Positions 55,922-64,000 of a DNA stretch of 64,000 bases are shown here, piece by piece. The notes under the pieces are model-generated. The model saw only the letters and a program-made list of their open reading frames with translations. It was not told where the DNA came from and did no database searches. The first letter of the stretch is position 1, and each line of letters begins with the position of its first letter. Both the position numbers and the translations under genes were made by a program. The DNA lies in assembly GCF_014654615.1 (NCBI RefSeq), contig NZ_BNBB01000018.1:1-64000 (forward strand), in the 5' to 3' direction. This DNA comes from Streptosporangium violaceochromogenes. Lineage in GTDB: Bacteria; Actinomycetota; Actinomycetes; Streptosporangiales; Streptosporangiaceae.

Positions 55922-58391
55922 CGTGCACCACGGCGCGGCCCTCCTCGTCGGAGGCGGCGAGGTTCACCTGGGCGTCGATGCCCCAGTCGCCGTCGCCCGC
56001 GGGGTCGGCGATGACCTGACGCACCCGCCACAGCCCCTCTTCCTCCTCGATGCGCAGCAGTCCCGGCCCGCGGGCGTCCGGGCCGGTTCCGACCTCGTCG
56101 TGGTCGGCGTAGTAGGCGTCAAGCGCGGCGCCCCAGTCGACGTCCGGCGCGAGCTCGGCCAGCTCCTCCTCCCGCTCCAGGGCGGCCAGTTCGACCAGCC
56201 GGAACATCGCGTTGCGGACCAGCACCCTGAAGGCCCGGCTGTTGGCGGTGACGGGCTTGGTGGTCTCCTCCAGCAAGGGCGCCTCCGGTGTGTCGGAGGG
56301 GTTCTGCAGTTGCTCCCACTCGTCCAGCAGGCTGGAGTCGACCTGGCGGACGAGCTCGCCGAGCCACTCGATGAGGTCGATGAGGTCCTCGGTCTTGAGG
56401 TGCTCGGGGACGGTCCGTGACAGGGTGCGGTAGGCGTCGGCGAGATAGCGCAGCACGGTGCCCTCGGACCTGGACAGCTCGTAGAACTGGACGTAGTCGG
56501 CGAAGGTCATCGCCCGCTCGTACATGTCCCGGACGACGGACTTGGGGCTGACGGTGTAGTCGCCGACCCACGGGTGCCCCCTCCGGTAGGTCTCGTAGGC
56601 GCCCAGCAGCAGGTCGGCCAGTGGCATCGGGTAGGTGATCTCGCTGAGGAGCTCCATGCGCTCCTCGTATTCGACGCCGTCGGCCTTCATCTGTGCCACG
56701 GCCTCCCCGCGCGCCTTGTTGAGCTGCGCCGAGAGGATCTGCCGGGGGTCGTCGAGGATGGACTCGATGATCGAGACCACGTCCAGCGCGTAGACCGGCG
56801 ACTCGGGGTCCAGCAGCTCGAACGTCGCCAGCGCGAACGTGGACAGCGCCTGGTTCAGCGCGAAGTCCTCCTGCAGGTCCACGGTCAGGCGGGCCATCCG
56901 GCCCTGCTCGTCGGGTTCGGCCAGTTTCTCCACCACGCCGCCGGCCAGCAGCGAGCGGTAGATCGCGATGGCCTGGCCGATGTGCCGCCGCTGCCGTTTG
57001 CGGTCTTCGTGGTTGTCGGTGAGCAGGTGCCTCATCGCGGCGTAGCAGTCGCCGGGGCGGTTGATCACGGCGAGCAGCATCGCGTTGCTGACCTTGAATC
57101 GCGAGGTCAGCTGCTCGGGTTCGGCGTTCTGCAGCTTCTCGAAGGTCTCCTCGCTCCAGCCGACGAAGCCCTCCGGCGGCTTCTTACGGGCGAAGCCGCG
57201 CCGCCGCCTGGGGTCGTCGCCGATCTTGGCGAGCGCCCGTTCGTTCTCCACCACGTGTTCGGGGGCCTGGCAGACGACGTAGCCGATCGTGTCGAAGCCC
57301 GCCCGCCCGGCCCGCCCGGCGATCTGGTGGAACTCGCGGGCGCGCAGCCTGCGCACCTTGTTGCCGTCGTACTTGCTCAGCGCGGTGAACAGCACGGTCC
57401 TGATCGGCACGTTGACGCCGACGCCGAGGGTGTCGGTGCCGCAGATGACCTTCAGCAGGCCGGCCTGGGCGAGCCGCTCCACCAGCCGCCGGTACTTGGG
57501 CAGCATCCCGGCGTGGTGGACGCCGATGCCGTGCCGTACGAGCCGGGACAGGGCGCGGCCGAAGCGGGTGGTGAAGCGGAAGGAGCCGATCATCTGGGCG
57601 ATGGCCTCCTTCTCCGCCTTGGTGGACATGTTGATGCTCATCAGCGCCTGCGCCCGTTCCATGGCCGCTGCCTGGGTGAAGTGGACGACGTAGACGGGGT
57701 ACTGGTTGGTGGTGAGCATCTCCTCCAGCGTCTCGTGGAGGGGGGTGAGGCGGTAGGAGTAGACCAGGGGCACCGGGCGCTCGGCGTGTTTGACCACCGC
57801 GGTGGGCCGGCCGGTACGGCGGGTGAGGTCCTTTTCGAACACGGTGACGTCGCCCAGCGTCGCCGACATCAGGACGAACTGGACGTTCGGCAGCTCCAGC
57901 AGCGGCACCTGCCAGGCCCAGCCCCGGTCGGGTTCGGCGTAGAAGTGGAACTCGTCCATCACCACCTGGCCGATGTCGGCCCCGGCGCCGTCGCGGAGCG
58001 CGACGTTGGCGAGGATCTCGGCGGTGCAGCAGATGACCGGCGCGGTGGGGTTCACGCTCGCGTCGCCGGTCATCATGCCGACGTTCTCGGTGCCGAACAC
58101 CGCGCACAGGTCGAAGAACTTCTCCGACACCAGCGCCTTGATCGGCGCGGTGTAGAAGGTGCGGACGTCGCGGGTCAGGGCGGTGAAATGCGCTCCGGCG
58201 GCCACCAGGCTTTTCCCTGATCCGGTCGGGGTGGACAGGATCAGGTTGTTTCCGGAGACGACCTCGATCAGGGCCTCCTCCTGCGCCGGATAGAGGGTGA
58301 GCCCCCGTTCGGTGTTCCACTCGACGAAGGCGTCGAAGATGGTGTCGGGGTCGGCGTCGATCTCTTCGGGCAGGCGGTCTACAAGGCTCAC
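55899..58391 (-). CDS. Ski2-like DEAD/DEAH helicase with DUF3516
   Basis: 830-aa helicase: Walker A STPTGSGKS (53-61), MDEFHFYAEPDRGWAWQ (motif II variant DEFH), MSATLGD (III), HHAGMLPKYRRLVERLAQAGLLKVICGTDTLGVGVN (IV-V) and FHQIAGRAGRAGFDT (VI), followed by the DUF3516 C-terminal region (SEITYPMPLADLLLGAYETYRRGHPWV, FYELSRSEGTVLRYLADAYRTL). Likely an RNA helicase in RNA turnover or repair. GTG start at 58391. Full length for actinomycete copies. Confidence 0.93.
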   Translation of the reverse strand: MSLVDRLPEEIDADPDTIFDAFVEWNTERGLTLYPAQEEALIEVVSGNNLILSTPTGSGKSLVAAGAHFTALTRDVRTFYTAPIKALVSEKFFDLCAVFGTENVGMMTGDASVNPTAPVICCTAEILANVALRDGAGADIGQVVMDEFHFYAEPDRGWAWQVPLLELPNVQFVLMSATLGDVTVFEKDLTRRTGRPTAVVKHAERPVPLVYSYRLTPLHETLEEMLTTNQYPVYVVHFTQAAAMERAQALMSINMSTKAEKEAIAQMIGSFRFTTRFGRALSRLVRHGIGVHHAGMLPKYRRLVERLAQAGLLKVICGTDTLGVGVNVPIRTVLFTALSKYDGNKVRRLRAREFHQIAGRAGRAGFDTIGYVVCQAPEHVVENERALAKIGDDPRRRRGFARKKPPEGFVGWSEETFEKLQNAEPEQLTSRFKVSNAMLLAVINRPGDCYAAMRHLLTDNHEDRKRQRRHIGQAIAIYRSLLAGGVVEKLAEPDEQGRMARLTVDLQEDFALNQALSTFALATFELLDPESPVYALDVVSIIESILDDPRQILSAQLNKARGEAVAQMKADGVEYEERMELLSEITYPMPLADLLLGAYETYRRGHPWVGDYTVSPKSVVRDMYERAMTFADYVQFYELSRSEGTVLRYLADAYRTLSRTVPEHLKTEDLIDLIEWLGELVRQVDSSLLDEWEQLQNPSDTPEAPLLEETTKPVTANSRAFRVLVRNAMFRLVELAALEREEELAELAPDVDWGAALDAYYADHDEVGTGPDARGPGLLRIEEEEGLWRVRQVIADPAGDGDWGIDAQVNLAASDEEGRAVVHVIGLNRL

Positions 58392-58857
58392 GGTTCAATA
58401 CTGCCGAAGAAGCGGGGGTGGTTGGACCCGCTTCGACGCGGACACCGATACGGCTAGCATGAAATAAGATTCTTTAGGCTCCAAATCACTTTCAATATCC
58501 TTAAATCGAGATTAAGAGATCGAGGGGAGGGGACGGGCGCCCCCGGGGCGTGGCAGGGCTGCCCCCACCGTCGTCACGTCGGTGGGCTGGGCCGAGCCTC
58601 GGCCTCACCTCCCCCCTCTACGGCTGGATCGTCGCCTGCATCCCCGATGACAATGGGCGGCCTGCGCGCGGGCCAACACGCCGCCGACGGCGACCGGCAC
58701 CGCCGCGTCCTGGCCGTTCTCGCCTACCCGCGCTCCTGATCCGGCGTCTTCCCGCGGTTCGGTAAGGTGTCGGCCTGCGGCGGGACGGGCGACCGGCCCG
58801 CGCGAGGGGCGGCCCCGGCCCCGGAAGCACGGGGGCGGGACGTCCACGGGAGGGGTC
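58392..58857. other. 466-bp divergent intergenic region with an AT-rich core
   Basis: No gene recognised. Bases 58457-58522 are strikingly AT-rich for this chromosome (TTTCAATATCCTTAAATCG); the rest is GC-rich without codon bias. It holds promoters of the helicase (minus) and kinase (plus) genes. Confidence 0.5.
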
Positions 58858-59850
58858 ATGCGGGTTCACGACCTGTCCGCCGGAGGCGACGTGCTGGCCC
58901 GCGCGCACGACACCGCCCGGGAGGCGGCGCGCCTGCACGGGCTGCCCGGTGCCGAGGTCACGCTGATCAACGTGTCGGAGAACGCCACCTACCGGGTGGA
59001 GGACCCGGCCACCGGGGCGCGGTCGATCCTGCGGGTGCACCGCCTCGGCTACCACTCCACGCGGGCGATCCTGTCCGAGCTGGCGTGGCTGGATGCGCTG
59101 AGGGAGGAGGCCGGGGTCCGCACCCCCCGGGTGATCCCGGCCCCCGGCGGACGGCGGGTGCTCACCGTCGACGGTGCGCGTCCCCGTGACTGCGTCATGT
59201 TCGAGTTCCTGCCGGGGGCCGAGCCGTCGCCGGACCGGCCGGTGCCCGGCTTCGAGCGGCTCGGCGCCCTCACCGCCCGGATGCACCGGCACGCGCGGAA
59301 CTGGCGGCGCCCGGCCGGGTTCACCCGCTTCCACTGGGACTACGACGCCGCGCTCGGGGCCGGGGCGCGCTGGGGCCGCTGGCAGGACGGCCAGGGGATG
59401 GACCGCGAGGCGTCGGCCCTGCTGGGGCGTCTCGCCGGGGAACTGCGGGGGCGGCTGCTCCGGTTCGGCCGGGGGCCCGGCCGCTACGGCCTGATCCACG
59501 CCGACCTGCGGTCGGCCAACCTCCTGGTGACCGGGGAGGCGCCGCCCGGCGTCATCGACTTCGACGACTGCGGTTTCGGCTGGTACCTCTACGACCTGGC
59601 GGCGGCGCTCAGCTTCGTCGAGCACCACCCCGGGGTCCCGGAGATGGTGGCCGCCTGGGTGCGGGGCTATCGGACCGTCCTTCCCCTGCCGGCCGAGGAC
59701 GAGGCCGAGATCTGGACGTTCATCATGTTCCGCCGCCTGCTGCTGGTCGCCTGGATCGGCACGCACACCGGCGCGGACATCGCCTCAGAGCTCGGCGCCG
59801 GCTACACCCGGGGCACCTGTGAGCTCGCCGAGCGCTACCTGTCGGGCTGA
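58858..59850 (+). CDS. APH-family phosphotransferase (SrkA/homoserine-kinase-like)
   Basis: 330-aa kinase: LINVSENATYRVEDPATG, ILRVHRLGYHSTRAILSELAWLDALREE (the invariant Lys is replaced by Arg in this group), catalytic GLIHADLRSANLLV and GVIDFDDCGFGWYLYDLAAALSF. It resembles stress-response kinase A and homoserine kinase II-like proteins; target unknown. GGGAGGGG precedes the ATG. Ends 54 bp before a strong hairpin shared with the convergent ThiF gene. Confidence 0.87.
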   Translation: MRVHDLSAGGDVLARAHDTAREAARLHGLPGAEVTLINVSENATYRVEDPATGARSILRVHRLGYHSTRAILSELAWLDALREEAGVRTPRVIPAPGGRRVLTVDGARPRDCVMFEFLPGAEPSPDRPVPGFERLGALTARMHRHARNWRRPAGFTRFHWDYDAALGAGARWGRWQDGQGMDREASALLGRLAGELRGRLLRFGRGPGRYGLIHADLRSANLLVTGEAPPGVIDFDDCGFGWYLYDLAAALSFVEHHPGVPEMVAAWVRGYRTVLPLPAEDEAEIWTFIMFRRLLLVAWIGTHTGADIASELGAGYTRGTCELAERYLSG

Positions 59851-59903
59851 GGGGGAGTGCGAGGGGGCGTCGAGGGGGCGCTGCGCCGGTGGGCGCCCGG
59901 CTT

Positions 59904-59931
59904 GCGGGGCCCGCCGTACGACGGGCCCCGC
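59904..59931. terminator. bidirectional hairpin between convergent genes
   Basis: GCGGGGCCCG (59904-59913) pairs perfectly with CGGGCCCCGC (59922-59931) across 8 nt, between the kinase stop (59850) and the ThiF stop (59937). Confidence 0.65.
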
Positions 59932-59936
59932 GGGCC

Positions 59937-61040
59937 CTACCCCGTCCGCCTGCGGCACCGGCCGCACCCCTCGCCCTCGCCGTACTCGCCGTAGACGAGC
60001 TGGTCGGGGGCGATCAGGTTGACCCCGTGGATGAAGTTCGCGCCGATCTCGGGGATGCCGGTGATGATCCTGATGACCGTGTTGGCGACCAGGTGACCGG
60101 AGATGCCCGCCGAGGCGGCCGTCACCCCGGGCCCGCCGAGGTCGACGAGGAAGTCGCGGGAGTCGGCGTGGCGGGGGGTCTCAAGATCCTGCCGCCGGTC
60201 CTCGGTCCGGATGACGCACTCGTAGCACAGCCCCCGGCCGGGGAGGAAGGCGCCCACGGTGACGAACGGGCCGTTGTAGCCTCCTCCGGTCCAGGGCGTT
60301 CCCGCCGCCGTACAGGTCCTGCTCGTCCACACCCGGATCCCCGAGGGTCCCCTGGGCTCGTCGGCGCAGAGCGCCACGACGTCGAAGCCCGAGGCGATCC
60401 GGGCCAGGTCCTCCTGGCAGGTGACGCGCGCCACCTCGCCGGTGACCCGCACGTCGGAGTTGAGGGCGCGCAGCCGCTCCAGGGCGGCCTCGGTCTTGGA
60501 CCGGCCCACGTCCGGCTCGGAGTAGAGGGTCTGCCGGTTGAGGTTCGACAGCTCCACCCGGTCGGGGTCGACGCAGTGCAGGGTCCCGACGCCGGAGGCG
60601 ACCAGGTCCTGTGCCGCGACCCCGCCGGTCCCGCCCAGGCCGAGCAGGAGCACCCGGGCCCTGCGCAGCCGGAGCTGGGCCTCCCAGCCGTGCCGCCTGG
60701 GGGTGAGGTCGGTCCAGCGGAAGAAGGCGTGGCCCCTGCTGTAGCGCTCCCGCTCGCGCGGGGTCAGCTCCTCGGGCGCCGCCGCGCCCGCGTCCTCGAC
60801 GTGGCCGGACTCCATGAGCTGGGTGACCAGGTCGGCAGCGGCCGCGGGGGGGAGCCCGGCCAGGTGCCGGGCGATCTCGGCGGGGCTGCGGGTGCCGTCC
60901 ATCGCGCCCAGAGCGTGCCAGACGAGACCGTCGGGGTCTTCGATCTCCTCGGCCACGCCGTATATCCGGCCGCCGATCCGGATCTTGCCGTCCGCCAGCC
61001 GGTAGGCGGCGTGTTCCCTTTTCACCCTGGGTAAGCGCAC
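59937..61040 (-). CDS. ThiF/MccB-like adenylating enzyme with N-terminal PqqD-like domain
   Basis: 367-aa protein. Residues 1-85 have the PqqD/RRE pattern (HAAYRLADGKIRIGGRIYGVAEEI, WHALGAMDGTRSPAEIARHLAG). Residues 125-367 form an E1-type adenylation domain: VLLLGLGGTGGVAAQDLV (ATP loop 133-141), CVDPDRVELSNLNRQTLY with Asp158, Asp160 and Arg169, GRSK (Lys182), CADEP (Asp227), and zinc cysteines CYEC (272, 275) and CGRC (359, 362). Leader-binding plus adenylation in one chain of this length is the plan of MccB, which adenylates the C-terminal Asn of microcin C peptide. GTG start with GGAGGA. The short gene just upstream encodes a candidate substrate. Confidence 0.82.
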   Translation of the reverse strand: MRLPRVKREHAAYRLADGKIRIGGRIYGVAEEIEDPDGLVWHALGAMDGTRSPAEIARHLAGLPPAAAADLVTQLMESGHVEDAGAAAPEELTPRERERYSRGHAFFRWTDLTPRRHGWEAQLRLRRARVLLLGLGGTGGVAAQDLVASGVGTLHCVDPDRVELSNLNRQTLYSEPDVGRSKTEAALERLRALNSDVRVTGEVARVTCQEDLARIASGFDVVALCADEPRGPSGIRVWTSRTCTAAGTPWTGGGYNGPFVTVGAFLPGRGLCYECVIRTEDRRQDLETPRHADSRDFLVDLGGPGVTAASAGISGHLVANTVIRIITGIPEIGANFIHGVNLIAPDQLVYGEYGEGEGCGRCRRRTG

Positions 61041-61101
61041 GGGTCCTCCATGGCGGACCCGGCGCTGAGGCAGGCACCGGATCCGCCCAAACCGGTCGGT
61101 G

Positions 61102-61230
61102 TCAGTTTCCGCTGGAGTTGCTGGCGACGATGCCGGCCGTCTCGAACTTACTGAGCCTGCGGATGCGAACCTTGAACGTGCTCTCGGCCGTGACCTGGGC
61201 GGTCTGCGGGGTCTCCCTGTCTTCGGTCAT
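61102..61230 (-). CDS. candidate RiPP precursor peptide, 42 aa, C-terminal Asn
   Basis: ATG at 61230 has GGAG 7 nt upstream and opens a 42-aa peptide: MTEDRETPQTAQVTAESTF, then KVRIRRLSKFETAG and the end IVASNSSGN. The frame is open further up, but earlier ATGs (61242, 61302) lack a ribosome site. The acidic, polar N-terminal half looks like a leader and the Ser/Asn-rich end like a core. It lies 61 nt before the ThiF gene and 58 nt after the MFS gene. A C-terminal Asn is what MccB-type enzymes modify. No Cys is present, and only Ser/Thr of the residues cyclised in other RiPPs. Confidence 0.65.
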   Translation of the reverse strand: MTEDRETPQTAQVTAESTFKVRIRRLSKFETAGIVASNSSGN

Positions 61231-61288
61231 CACGCGCTCCATCCGAATCGGTGAGGCTGGTGTTTCCACCGGAACGGGGGATACCGGC

Positions 61289-62581
61289 TTATTCAAGATC
61301 ATAGTGAGATGTGACCAAAATGACGTCAACCCCTGTTTTTGTATCAATTTGTGACGGATGGGACTGGCTTGTGAAATGGCTCGCCCCCGAAGCGAGCAGC
61401 GCCGTCAACGGCAGGGCGACACCCATGAGAGCGGCCAGCGACAGCACCGGCGACGTTCCCAGAGCCGAGGAGGCCGGTCCGGTCAGGGCAAGGCCGAGCG
61501 GGGTCAGCGCGGAGGCGGCGATCCAGTCCAGGGAGGTCACGCGGGCCAGGCGTTCGGCCGGCACCTCCCGCTGGAGCGACACCACCCACTGCACCGAGAA
61601 GATCTCCAGCCCGAAGCCGGCCAGCGCGAGACAGGCGTGGACGATCCACGGAACCGGCGACAGCCCAAGGGCCGCCGGCACCAGCCCGTACGCCGCCAGG
61701 CCGAGGATCGCGGCCAGCCCCGCCCGCCGGGGCCTCCAGGCCATGCCGGCGATCCCCCCGGCCAGCCCCCCGGCCGACAGCACGGCCAGGCCGGTCCCGT
61801 AGAAGGCGTCGCCGCCGAACCTCTCCCGCGCCAGGAGGGGGAGCAGCACCTGGACGGGCGCGATCGTGAGCATCGACTGAAGAGCGGTCACCACGACGAC
61901 CGAGCCGATCCAGCGCCGCCGCCAGACCTCGCGCATCCCCTCGGCGATCTCCTTGCCGGTCGAGGCGCGAGGGGATCGGGTCACCGCGGGCTCGCGCAGG
62001 GTCAGCAGGACGCCCACGCTGAGCGCGAAGGCCACCAGGGCGGCCAGGAAGGCCGCCCCGGGGGAGGCGACCGACACCAGGAACGCTCCCATACCGGGGC
62101 CGGCGATCGCGCCGATCCGCCAGGAGACGGCGTTCAGGGCGGCGCCGGCCGCCCGCTGTTCCGGGGCGAGCACCGAACCCAGGCACGCCTGGAAGGCGGG
62201 ACGGAAGAACGACTCGGCGGCCCCCGCGAGGAAGACCATCCCGCCGAGCGCCCAGGCCGACGTCACCCCGGACAGGCCCGCCGCGACCACGCAGCACAGA
62301 AACCCCTGGGAGGCGAGCATGACGTGCCGCCGGGGCAGGCGGTCGGCCCAGACCCCGCCGAACAGCCCGAAGGCGACCAGGGCCGCCCAGCGGGCGGCGA
62401 GGACCGTTCCGACCGTCGTGGCGTCGCCACCGGCGTTGAGCAACGCGACGACCACCGCCACCGGGAAGATCTGGTCTCCGGCGACAGAGGCGATCAAACT
62501 GATCCAGAGGGCCCTGAACTCGCGGTTGCCCATCACCGAGCAGGTGGTCCGCTGCCGTGTTGATCTACGGAGGGCGCTCAT
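61289..62581 (-). CDS. MFS exporter
   Basis: 430-aa protein with about 12 hydrophobic segments: EFRALWISLIASVAGDQIFPVAVVVALL, the motif-A-like FGGVWADRLPRRHVMLASQ, AESFFRPAFQACLGSVLAPEQRAAGAAL, WRIGAIAGPGMGAFLV and, in the C-terminal half, YGTGLAVLSAGGLAGGIAGMAW. It resembles the MefA/EntS-like drug and siderophore exporters. ATG 62581 or 62533. It lies upstream of the precursor peptide gene on the same strand and could export the product or give self-immunity, like MccC. Confidence 0.85.
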   Translation of the reverse strand: MSALRRSTRQRTTCSVMGNREFRALWISLIASVAGDQIFPVAVVVALLNAGGDATTVGTVLAARWAALVAFGLFGGVWADRLPRRHVMLASQGFLCCVVAAGLSGVTSAWALGGMVFLAGAAESFFRPAFQACLGSVLAPEQRAAGAALNAVSWRIGAIAGPGMGAFLVSVASPGAAFLAALVAFALSVGVLLTLREPAVTRSPRASTGKEIAEGMREVWRRRWIGSVVVVTALQSMLTIAPVQVLLPLLARERFGGDAFYGTGLAVLSAGGLAGGIAGMAWRPRRAGLAAILGLAAYGLVPAALGLSPVPWIVHACLALAGFGLEIFSVQWVVSLQREVPAERLARVTSLDWIAASALTPLGLALTGPASSALGTSPVLSLAALMGVALPLTALLASGASHFTSQSHPSQIDTKTGVDVILVTSHYDLE

Positions 62582-62623
62582 GCTGGTGAATGATCCGCTA
62601 TTTTTCGCCGCTCAACAAGGCGA

Positions 62624-64000
62624 TTATGTGCGGTGCACAGCCTCGCGGATGTCGTCGTCGTCCGGGGCCAGCTCCAGTGCCCGGGCGAGGTCGGCCAGCG
62701 CCTCCTCCTCGCGGCCCGCGGCGCGCAGGGCCATCGCCCGGTTGAACAGCAGCACCGGGTCGGCGCCCTGCTCCAGGGCGCGGCTCAGGTCGGCCACCGC
62801 GCCCTCCACGTCGCCGGTCTCGAACGCCAGCATGCCCCGGCCGGCCCAGGCGGCGGCCAGTGAGGGGGCGAGCTCCACGGTCCGGTCGAAGGCGGCCCGC
62901 GCCCGCCCGTGATGGCCCTCGGCCATCTCGACCTGGCCCAGCGCACAGAGCAGGTACGGGTTGAGCGGATCGATCGCCAGTCCGGCCCGCGTGTCCGCCC
63001 TGGCCCTGCCGTACTCGCCGAACGCGGCCAGCAGGCCGGCGCGGTTGGCCAGGCCGTCCACGAACTCCGGGTCGAGCTCCAGCGTCCGGTCCAGGTCGTC
63101 GAGCGCCCCGGCGTGGTCCCCGGCGGAGAAACGGATCTCGGCCCGGTTGTAGTAGGGCTCGGGGAAGGGCGGGCCGACCCGCGTCGCCGTCTCGTAGTCG
63201 GCGATCGCCTCCGCCGACCTGCCCAGCCGGTGCAGCAGGTTTCCCCGGTCGATGTAGTAGTCCGGGTAACCGGGGTCGGTCTCGATCACCGTGTTGAGGT
63301 CCTTCAGCGCGTCCTCGGGGCGGCCCAGCGTGATCGCGAGCTGCGCCCGGTTGGCCAGCAGCACCATCCGGTGGACCGGGTGCTCACCCGGCGCGAGGTC
63401 CCGGTCGGCCAGGTCCAGCGCCTCCTGGACGAACTCCAGCGCCCTGGCGGGACGGCCGAGCCGCAGCTCCACCAGCGCCCGGCCGTTGAGGTCGAACCCC
63501 AGCTTGAAGGCCCGCTCCCGCCGGTCGGGCAGGAGCGTGGAGATGGCGACCGCCTGGTTCACCCAGGCCAGCGCGGCGTCGAGGTCGCGGCGGTCCGGGT
63601 CGTGGTGACGGACCTTGAGCATCGCGGTGGAGTAGGCGGCGGCCGCGTGCGTGGCGGGGGACAGGCTCTCCCGCCTGGCCAGGTCGAACAGGGCCTCGGC
63701 CTCCTCCTCGCGGCCGAGGGCGCCGAGCGCGGTGGCGGTGCTGTGCAGCAGCCGCCACCGGGTCTCGGGGGCGGTCCGGTCCGGATCGGCCAGTCGCAGC
63801 GCGCGCGAGCCCAGCTCCGCCACCGCGTGGTGGCAGCCGGCCTCCAGGCACCACTCGACCGCGAACCCGAGCGCTTTCACCGCCGCCCGGGGGTCGGTGC
63901 CGCGCTCGCGGTGGTAGGGGATCGCCCCCAGCCGCGCGCCGACCGTGCCCTGCCGTTCCAGCGCGTCGGCCAGCGCGTCGTGCTCCTCGGGGGTGTGGCG
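62624..64000 (-). CDS. TPR-repeat protein, 5' part beyond window
   Basis: At least 458 aa in frame; the open frame runs off the right edge at 64000, so the N-terminus is missing. From about 63880 leftward there are ten or more 34-residue TPR units (DPGYPDYYIDRGNLLHRLGRSAEAIADYETATRVG, PYYNRAEIRFSAGDHAGALDDLDRTLELD, ALGQVEMAEGHHGRARAAFDRTVELAP, FNRAMALRAAGREEEALADLARALELAP). Helical solenoid for protein binding. 42 nt separate its stop from the MFS start, so it may head the RiPP operon. Confidence 0.85.
   Translation of the reverse strand, partial: RHTPEEHDALADALERQGTVGARLGAIPYHRERGTDPRAAVKALGFAVEWCLEAGCHHAVAELGSRALRLADPDRTAPETRWRLLHSTATALGALGREEEAEALFDLARRESLSPATHAAAAYSTAMLKVRHHDPDRRDLDAALAWVNQAVAISTLLPDRRERAFKLGFDLNGRALVELRLGRPARALEFVQEALDLADRDLAPGEHPVHRMVLLANRAQLAITLGRPEDALKDLNTVIETDPGYPDYYIDRGNLLHRLGRSAEAIADYETATRVGPPFPEPYYNRAEIRFSAGDHAGALDDLDRTLELDPEFVDGLANRAGLLAAFGEYGRARADTRAGLAIDPLNPYLLCALGQVEMAEGHHGRARAAFDRTVELAPSLAAAWAGRGMLAFETGDVEGAVADLSRALEQGADPVLLFNRAMALRAAGREEEALADLARALELAPDDDDIREAVHRT

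Overview
The window is GC-rich actinomycete chromosome. Strong third-position GC, GTG and TTG starts, a B12-controlled class Ia nrdAB operon, divergent glgC and GT4 glycogen-synthase genes, a DUF574-type methyltransferase, many small secreted proteins and many promoters lying only 6-8 nt before the start codon all fit this. The gene complement resembles Streptosporangiaceae, but no marker in the window fixes the genus.

Layout. Bases 1-5400 are lower in GC and look accessory. They hold a decayed amidase-like secreted-enzyme gene with two in-frame TAG codons, a 5'-truncated RepSA-type replication initiator left by an integrative element, a flavoprotein, a stub of an XRE regulator, and an intact XRE-regulator/phosphotransferase operon. 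Bases 5390-6308 carry a translationally coupled cassette of three small genes of unknown function. Bases 6700-9323 carry a two-gene NLR-type system: a STAND/NB-ARC TPR protein and a small upstream partner, which share an amyloid-like peptide motif. Bases 9.3-24 kb hold lgt (flanked by a roughly 95-bp direct repeat), cutA, acetyltransferases, a methyltransferase, small secreted proteins, an MBL hydrolase, a glutamate-cysteine ligase-like protein, pcp and a peptidase-inhibitor-like exoprotein. A tRNA cluster (Val, Gly, Cys, Gly) follows at 24.3-24.7 kb, then an exported peptidoglycan amidase.

Bases 26.9-41.2 kb are core metabolism: glmS, nrdAB with promoter, NrdR-like boxes and cobalamin riboswitch, an MscS channel, glgC and glgM, pgeF and a CbiX-like protein. 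Bases 41-58 kb mix acetyltransferases, a hydrolase with an odd N-terminal domain, Lrp and LysR regulators, a DapA-family aldolase, a Nei-type glycosylase, a second tRNA Val/Gly pair, dus, a TRAP-TAXI transporter pair and a Ski2-like helicase.

Bases 59.9-64 kb contain a probable small RiPP operon on the minus strand: a TPR protein cut by the window edge, an MFS exporter, a 42-aa peptide ending in Asn, and a ThiF/MccB-like adenylating enzyme with an N-terminal PqqD-like domain. This operon and the NLR pair are the two loci most likely to be new biology.
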